Source of the DNA: Peristeroidobacter soli
GTDB taxonomy: Bacteria > Pseudomonadota > Gammaproteobacteria > Steroidobacterales > Steroidobacteraceae
Direction: 5' to 3'
Length of the DNA: 64,000 nt
NCBI RefSeq assembly: GCF_004138485.1
Contig: NZ_ML142848.1
Coordinates: 1,648,640 to 1,712,639 of the forward strand
Each line of letters opens with the position of its first letter. The first letter of the stretch is position 1. The translations under genes were made by a program, and so were the position numbers. Below are positions 58,745 to 64,000 of the stretch, piece by piece. The notes under the pieces are model-generated. The model searched no databases, was not told the DNA's origin, and saw only the letters and a list, made by a program, of their open reading frames with translations.

Positions 58745-60064
58745 ATGTCGATCGCCGCCATCGCCGAACGGCGCACGCGGGTGCGCTACTTCATCATCTT
58801 TTTCGTTTTCATCGTCACCTCGATCAATTACGCCGACCGCGCCACGTTCTCGATTGCCGGCAGCGACGCCGCGCGCGAGCTGGGCCTGTCGCCAATTGCC
58901 ACCGGCTATATCCTCTCCGCCTTCGCCTGGGCTTATGCGCTGGCGCAGATTCCCGGCGGCGCGCTGCTGGACCGTTTCGGCACCAAACGCATCTATGCGG
59001 GCGCCATCGCCGTGTGGTCGGTTTTCACGTTCCTGCAGGGCTTCGCCGGCTTCATCGCCGGGCTGTCGGCGGTGACCATGCTGTTCGCGCTGCGCTTCCT
59101 GGTCGGTCTCGCCGAAGCGCCCTCGTTTCCCGGCAATGCCCGCATCGTCGCCGCCTGGTTTCCGAGCAGCGAGCGCGGCACCGCCTCCGCCATCTTCAAT
59201 TCGGCACAGTACTTCTCGCTGGTCGCGTTCGCCCCGCTCATGGGCTGGGTCGTTCATAACCACGGCTGGCGCGCGGTGTTCTATGTGATGGGCGGCCTCG
59301 GGTTGCTCGCGGCACTGGCGTTCGTGCGCTTCATTCACGATCCGGTGCGTCATGCGGGCATCAATCAGGCGGAACTGGACTACATCGAAAGCGGCGGCGG
59401 ACTGATCGCGCTCGACCAGGCCAACGCCGGCAAAGGCAATGCGTTTCGCTGGTCCAACGTGAAGCAGTTGCTCACCAATCGCATGCTGCTCGGCGTGTAT
59501 CTGGGTCAGTACTGCATCAACGTGCTGACGTATTTCTTCGTCACCTGGTTCCCGATCTATCTGGTGAAGGAACGCGGTCTGAACATTCTCGAAGCGGGCT
59601 TCGCGGCGGCGGCTCCCGCGCTGTGCGGCTTTGTCGGCGGCGTGCTCGGCGGCTATGGCTCGGACTGGCTGTTGAAGCGCACCGGCTCGCTCACCATCGC
59701 GCGCAAGACGCCGTTGCTGATCGGCATGCTGCTCGCCACGCTCATCATCGCCTGCGTGTACATCGAGCAGGAGTGGCTGGTAGTCACGGTGATGGCGATT
59801 GCCTTCTTCGGCAAAGGCATCGCATCGCTGGGGTGGGCAGTCGTTTCCGATGTCTCGCCGCGACAGCTGGCCGGACTCACCGGCGGCGTCTTCAATATGT
59901 TTGGCAATTGCGCCGGCATCGTGACGCCCATCGTCATCGGCTATCTGGTCGCGGCCAGCGGCTCGTTCGACGGCGCGTTGATCTTCGTCGGCGCACACTG
60001 CCTGCTGACCATCTTTGCGTACTTCGTCATCGTCGGACCGATTCGCCGGCTGGAGCTGAAATGA
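58745..60064 (+). CDS. MFS transporter, ACS family (hexuronate/glucarate-type)
   Basis: 439 residues, 12 TM helices. The sequence follows the anion:cation symporter family of GudP/GarP/ExuT: INYADRATFSIAGSDAARELGLS at the first helix-loop, AQIPGGALLDRFGTKRIYAG at the MFS signature, FLVGLAEAPSFPGNARIVAAWFP, then the second half GGYGSDWLLKRTG. These carry hexuronates, galactonate or glucarate with protons. AGGGGGAG precedes ATG 58745. Its stop overlaps the next gene by ATGA. Substrate inferred from family plus the KdgD-like gene nearby. Confidence 0.9.
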   Translation: MSIAAIAERRTRVRYFIIFFVFIVTSINYADRATFSIAGSDAARELGLSPIATGYILSAFAWAYALAQIPGGALLDRFGTKRIYAGAIAVWSVFTFLQGFAGFIAGLSAVTMLFALRFLVGLAEAPSFPGNARIVAAWFPSSERGTASAIFNSAQYFSLVAFAPLMGWVVHNHGWRAVFYVMGGLGLLAALAFVRFIHDPVRHAGINQAELDYIESGGGLIALDQANAGKGNAFRWSNVKQLLTNRMLLGVYLGQYCINVLTYFFVTWFPIYLVKERGLNILEAGFAAAAPALCGFVGGVLGGYGSDWLLKRTGSLTIARKTPLLIGMLLATLIIACVYIEQEWLVVTVMAIAFFGKGIASLGWAVVSDVSPRQLAGLTGGVFNMFGNCAGIVTPIVIGYLVAASGSFDGALIFVGAHCLLTIFAYFVIVGPIRRLELK

Positions 60065-61884
60065 ATCGCCGGCAATTCGTTACCGGCGCGGCCGCCCTTG
60101 CCGCGTGGCCGGCCGCAGCGAATTCCGGTCTGATCGCCGCGACGCCCATGGCGCCGCCGGAATGGGCATTGTTACAGCGAGAGTTGCTCCGCGTTCAGAC
60201 CGAAGCGTGCGAAGCCTTCTACGCAAAGTATTTCGATGAACGCGGCCACTTGCGCGCCTTCGAGCGTTGGGGCGCGAACGACGGCCCCGACGACGCCATC
60301 GAGCAGGTGAACGACTGGGCGCTGTTACATGCGCTCGGCGGCTCGGATCGCATCCTCGATCTGTATCGCAAGGCTTGGGAAGGTCATCTGCAACAGTACT
60401 CGAACGTGCGGACCAAACAGGTCGAGCTCGGCCGTCGCGGCATGTACGTGCGCGAGTTTCCACCGCAGATGGATTGGCAGCACATCAGCGAAGGCCTCAC
60501 GACGTTCAATCTGATGGGCTTGTCCACGCCGCAGGATGCCAGGCTCATCGAACGCACGCGTCGTTTTGCCGGCTTCTACACTGGCGACGATCCGGGCGCG
60601 CCGAACTACGATTCCAAACATCGCATCATTCGCAGCGTCTTCAACGGCAGCGCCGGGCCGCTGCTGCGGCCCGCGACCGAGCTGGACTGGGCTGGCGATC
60701 CGTTCGATGTTTCCAAATTCAAGATGGAACACGGCGAGCGGACCTACGAAGAGACGCTCGCGCATTACCGCGAGTACACCGACATCGTCGGCGACAACCC
60801 GCTCAATCTGCATTCAACCACGCTGGCACTGAACGCCTTCATGCTCACGGGGGGTCGCAAGTATCGGAGCTGGGCGCTGGAATATCTGGATGCCTGGGTG
60901 GCGCGTGCCGAAGCCAACGGCGGCATCCTGCCGAGCCTCATCGGCCTCGACGGTCGCATCGGCGGACCGAGCGGCAAATGGTACGGCGGCGTGTATGGAT
61001 GGAATTTCAGTCCCATCGTCCCGCAAACCGGTCAGCGCGAAGACCGCAATCGGGTGCCGCGCTCCATCGTGGCCTTCATGAATGCCAGCCTGTTGACCGG
61101 CGACGATCGTTACATGCAGGTCTGGCGACGCCAGAACGAAGTGATCAATCAGCAGGCGCGCACCATCGACGGCAAGCTGCACACGCCGCGCATGTATGGC
61201 GAGCAAGGCTGGTACAGCTTCGCTCCCGGCCCCTATCGCAGCAATGCCTTCGAGATCTGGTATGTCTCGATGCGTGCCAGTGATCGCGAGCTGGCCGGCG
61301 ATCATCCGTGGCTCGCATTTCTCGAAGGGCGCAACGCGAACTATCCGGTCGAGGCACAACGCGCGGCATTGAATCGCGTCCGCGAACGGATCGCGGCCAT
61401 GCAGGCGGACCGGAGCACACCGGAAACGCGACTGGCCGACAATGCCATCGATATCAATCCGGCGACGGTGACGGCATTGATTCAACTCTCGCAGGGTGGA
61501 CTGCATATCGCCCGCCCGCCATGGTCGAGCACCTCGCCACACCAAGGCGGCGCGCCCTTGCACTGCCGGTTGAGATATTTCGATGGTGAGCGGCGGCGTG
61601 CCGGCTTACCGTCGGATGTCGCCGCATTGGTCGATGAGCTGGGTGCCGATCGCACCAGTGTGACGCTGGTGAATCTCAATCCCGTGAGCTCGCGCGTGGT
61701 CACGATCCAGGGCGGAGCCTACGCCGAGCATCGCATCGAATCGGCGACGCTGGGCGAGCGACGCATCGACATCGGCAACTCCGCGTTCGACATCGAACTG
61801 CGGCCGGGCTGCGGGGAGCGTTTGCAACTGAGCATGCGACGCTATGCCAACGCGCCGACGCTGGCGTTCCCCTGGATGCGTTAA
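60061..61884 (+). CDS. Tat-type exported protein, alpha-toroid-like, uronate locus
   Basis: 607 residues. N-terminus MNRRQFVTGAAALAAW is a Tat-like signal with an RR pair. The mature protein is rich in helices and aromatic residues (ISEGLTTFNLMGLST, SKHRIIRSVFNGSAGPLL, GGVYGWNFSPIVPQTG), ending with a beta-rich part (about 510-607). This recalls (alpha/alpha)6-barrel polysaccharide lyases or glycosidases with a C-terminal beta-sandwich, but I recognise no family and can name no catalytic residue. ATGA overlap with the transporter gene indicates a joint role: breaking down or capturing the transported sugar acid polymer. Confidence 0.75.
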   Translation: MNRRQFVTGAAALAAWPAAANSGLIAATPMAPPEWALLQRELLRVQTEACEAFYAKYFDERGHLRAFERWGANDGPDDAIEQVNDWALLHALGGSDRILDLYRKAWEGHLQQYSNVRTKQVELGRRGMYVREFPPQMDWQHISEGLTTFNLMGLSTPQDARLIERTRRFAGFYTGDDPGAPNYDSKHRIIRSVFNGSAGPLLRPATELDWAGDPFDVSKFKMEHGERTYEETLAHYREYTDIVGDNPLNLHSTTLALNAFMLTGGRKYRSWALEYLDAWVARAEANGGILPSLIGLDGRIGGPSGKWYGGVYGWNFSPIVPQTGQREDRNRVPRSIVAFMNASLLTGDDRYMQVWRRQNEVINQQARTIDGKLHTPRMYGEQGWYSFAPGPYRSNAFEIWYVSMRASDRELAGDHPWLAFLEGRNANYPVEAQRAALNRVRERIAAMQADRSTPETRLADNAIDINPATVTALIQLSQGGLHIARPPWSSTSPHQGGAPLHCRLRYFDGERRRAGLPSDVAALVDELGADRTSVTLVNLNPVSSRVVTIQGGAYAEHRIESATLGERRIDIGNSAFDIELRPGCGERLQLSMRRYANAPTLAFPWMR

Positions 61885-62783
61885 CGCGCCTCAGCGTCGA
61901 TGCCGAACTCGGCGCACAGATTCAACATCGGCTGTAAGGCGGGATTGCCATTGTCACGACGCCACACCATGTGCAGCTCGACCGGCTGCGCGGGGCGCGT
62001 CGTGAATTTCCGGAACTGAATCGCATCCATGTGCAGCTCGATCGCCGACGCCGGCACGATCGCGGCCGCTAGCCCCGCGCGCACCAGCCCCAGCATCGAA
62101 TGAATCTGCGTCACGTGTTGCACGTACTCGGGTAACGCGCCGGCCGCCTCGAACAGACGGGTGAGCATGTTGTTGAAATAGCCGGCGCCGAGGCGCGAGT
62201 ACATGATGAGCGGCTGACTGTCGAAGTCACTTGGCGTCAATACTTGTTTGTCCGCGCGCGGATCGCCGGCTGGCAACGCGGCCATCAACGACTCTCTGAG
62301 AATGAGCCGCGACTCGAAGCTCGCCTGCTCGACCGGCGGCCGCACGAATGCGATATCGATCTGACCGGTCATCAGCGCCTCGAATTGATCCGAGGTCACC
62401 ATTTCGAACAACTCGAGCTCGAACTGCGGCAGCGACGCGCGTGCGCGAGCCACGATGCGAGGCAGAAAACTGTAGCCCGAAACCGCGGTGAATCCGATGG
62501 CCACCCGCCCCGTGTCGCCTTTGGCAACCCGGCGAGCGGCTAGCGCGGAGGTCTCGGCGAGACGAATGATGCGACGGGCTTCGGGAAGGAACGTGCTACC
62601 CGCCGGCGTGAGCTTGACCTGACGGCTACTGCGCTCCAGCAGCTGGACGCCGAGGCCTCGCTCCAACAATTGGATCTGCCGGCTGAGCGGCGGCTGGGTC
62701 ATGTTCAATCGCACGGCCGCCCGGCCAAAGTGCAGTTCTTCGGCGGTGACCACGAAACAGCGCAGCTGACTGAGTTCGAACAT
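61881..62783 (-). CDS. LysR family transcriptional regulator
   Basis: 300 residues from ATG 62783. N-terminal winged HTH: LSQLRCFVVTAEELHFGRAA, then LNMTQPPLSRQIQLLERGLGVQLLER, which is canonical. The effector domain resembles the CatR/BenM-like group (GFTAVSGYSFLPRIVARARAS, DIAFVRPP). It starts 19 nt after the KdgD-like gene stop and converges with the exported-protein gene with a 4-bp overlap. Probably regulates the sugar-acid locus on either side. Confidence 0.92.
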   Translation of the reverse strand: MFELSQLRCFVVTAEELHFGRAAVRLNMTQPPLSRQIQLLERGLGVQLLERSSRQVKLTPAGSTFLPEARRIIRLAETSALAARRVAKGDTGRVAIGFTAVSGYSFLPRIVARARASLPQFELELFEMVTSDQFEALMTGQIDIAFVRPPVEQASFESRLILRESLMAALPAGDPRADKQVLTPSDFDSQPLIMYSRLGAGYFNNMLTRLFEAAGALPEYVQHVTQIHSMLGLVRAGLAAAIVPASAIELHMDAIQFRKFTTRPAQPVELHMVWRRDNGNPALQPMLNLCAEFGIDAEAR

Positions 62784-62802
62784 GCACAGACATATAGCGT
62801 GC

Positions 62803-63759
62803 TCAGACGCTGCGTACCAGAGGCTCTCCAAAAACTGCTGACGGCGCCGTCTCGACGCGCGCGATCAGGGCTCGCAATTCCTCCAGCTCGCGCTCGTTCA
62901 AGTCGGTCAATGGCGGGCGGACGAAACCTGCGGGCTTGCCGATCGCACGCATGCCCGCCTTGACGATGGCGACCGCGTAGCCTTTGCCTCGATTCCGCAG
63001 CGTGATGTAGGGCATGACGAAGTCGCGCAGGCCCGCCAGCACTTTCGCTTGATCCTCGGCGCGCACGGCCTTGTAGAACGTCGACGCCCAACGCGGCATG
63101 AAGTTGAAAATCGCTGAAGAGTACGTGGTCACACCCATCTTCAGGTACGGCGCGGCGAATGTCTCGGCGGTGGGCAAGCCGCCGATGTATGTCAGCCTGT
63201 CGCCCATCCGCGTGTAGATGCGCGTCATCAATTCGATGTCGCCGACGCCATCCTTGAAGCCGACCAGATTGGGATGCCGGTCGCACAGACGCGCCAGCGT
63301 GACATCGTCGATGATGGCATTGTCGCGGTTATAAACGATCACGCCGGTCGAGACGGCTTTGCAGACGGCGCCGATGTGCGCCGCCAGCCCTTCCTGCGAG
63401 CCATTCACCAGATAAGGCGGCAACAGCAGAATGCCGTCGGCACCCGCGGCCTCCACCGCTTTCGCCAGTTCGACGGCCATGGCGGTGCCGTAGCCGCAGC
63501 CTGCAATCACAGGCAAACGGCCAGCGCATTCGGCGACCGCCGCGGACACGACATCGACGACTTCTCCGAACGTGAGCGAAAAGAATTCGCCGGTGCCGCC
63601 GGCGGCGAACAGCCCGGCCAGCTCATGTTCCATCATCCACGCGCAGTGCGCGCGATACGGTTCGACGTCGAAGCGATTGTCGGCATCGAAATGCGTGACC
63701 GGGAACGACAACAGTCCGCGGCCGATCGCCCGGGCCATTTCAACAGGTGTGACAGGCAT
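62803..63759 (-). CDS. kdgD: 5-dehydro-4-deoxyglucarate dehydratase
   Basis: 318-residue DHDPS-superfamily TIM barrel. It resembles KdgD, which turns 5-dehydro-4-deoxy-D-glucarate into 2,5-dioxopentanoate (alpha-ketoglutarate semialdehyde), with loss of water and CO2, in D-glucarate/galacturonate oxidation. Schiff-base Lys169 is in VGFKDGVGD and Tyr143 in IVYNRDNA; the GTGEFFSLT loop is that of this subgroup rather than of DapA. Its start at 63759 has no clear competitor. Neighbours (transporter, LysR) fit; the aldehyde dehydrogenase that should follow is not in the window. Confidence 0.88.
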   Translation of the reverse strand: MPVTPVEMARAIGRGLLSFPVTHFDADNRFDVEPYRAHCAWMMEHELAGLFAAGGTGEFFSLTFGEVVDVVSAAVAECAGRLPVIAGCGYGTAMAVELAKAVEAAGADGILLLPPYLVNGSQEGLAAHIGAVCKAVSTGVIVYNRDNAIIDDVTLARLCDRHPNLVGFKDGVGDIELMTRIYTRMGDRLTYIGGLPTAETFAAPYLKMGVTTYSSAIFNFMPRWASTFYKAVRAEDQAKVLAGLRDFVMPYITLRNRGKGYAVAIVKAGMRAIGKPAGFVRPPLTDLNERELEELRALIARVETAPSAVFGEPLVRSV

Positions 63760-64000
63760 GGGCGCTAGCGTACGAGCAACGCTCGCTCCCGGTCCAAACC
63801 AAAGGCGCTATTGATCGATGCCGATCCGCTCTCGATCGAGGGCCGGCCGCATCGCGAGGCCAGTCTTTACAATAAACATCGCGCCACAACCAACGCTCCG
63901 TTGTTAGATTTCCGCCACGACCTTGTCGCCAGGCGACGACGTCGGGGCTCGAATCCGAGCGACGCTGCTCCGAGAACAGTAGAATACATTCAGCGCATCG
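63760..64000. other. Right-edge non-coding region
   Basis: 241 bp upstream of kdgD. There is no gene I can support. Near the end, CGCTGCTCCGAG (about 63964-63975) matches a 12-base part of the three-copy repeat at 35427-35538, so a related hairpin unit may continue past the edge. Confidence 0.45.

Overview
The window is high-GC, gene-dense chromosomal DNA from a Gram-negative bacterium. It carries five TonB-dependent outer-membrane receptors, Sec and lipoprotein signals, an AT-poor promoter style, and a ba3-type oxidase with several cytochromes c. This mix resembles environmental Gammaproteobacteria of the Steroidobacter/xanthomonad-like kind; that placement is an inference from gene content, not a database result. 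I saw no rRNA, tRNA, CRISPR array, integrase or insertion sequence.

Layout. 1-5 kb: start of a TonB receptor, a MATE exporter, an M16 peptidase remnant, and a protein built from an eight-residue repeat. 4.6-11.2 kb: a divergent MerR/CDF metal-resistance pair with a textbook operator, a HExxH-OmpA fusion, a GFA-type zinc protein, a DUF4197 lipoprotein, a GAF-EAL phosphodiesterase and a DUF6445 protein. 11.5-16.6 kb: a tightly packed respiratory operon (ba3 oxidase subunits I, II and a 55-aa subunit, plus three multiheme cytochromes c). 16.8-28.7 kb: a four-gene, translationally coupled RHS operon headed by a 3395-residue protein whose RHS/YD cage appears to be interrupted by a very large insert; the RHS C-terminal core sits in a separate downstream gene with its own signal peptide.

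28.8-35.5 kb: an SDR remnant, a secreted protein, a siderophore-type receptor, a hydrolase and an alpha-toroid lipoprotein. 35.5-40.2 kb: a nickel-uptake locus (HupE/UreJ-like permease, TonB receptor, DUF4198 protein, a small membrane-anchored Ig-like protein) divergent from nikR, whose product ends in a natural run of six histidines. 41.3-45.1 kb: a receptor-like Ser/Thr kinase with TPRs, divergent from a two-gene peptide operon. The first peptide gene encodes a signal peptide followed by nine near-identical copies of GDTGGAKRPL; the second encodes a 57-aa secreted peptide ending in a degenerate copy of the same motif. The pair closes with a strong terminator.

45.2-55.6 kb: YciI-like, LuxR-HTH-like, TonB receptor plus P1 peptidase, catalase, PcaD, TetR, an RND pump remnant, and a CHAD/pyrophosphatase pair. 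55.6-63.8 kb: a carbohydrate-acid locus (large TonB receptor, glucarate/hexuronate-type MFS transporter, Tat-type exported protein, LysR regulator, KdgD-like dehydratase).

The strongest candidates for undescribed biology are the tandem-repeat peptide operon with its divergent kinase (44.1-45.1 kb), the split and interrupted RHS operon (16.8-28.7 kb), and the octad-repeat protein (3.2-4.5 kb).
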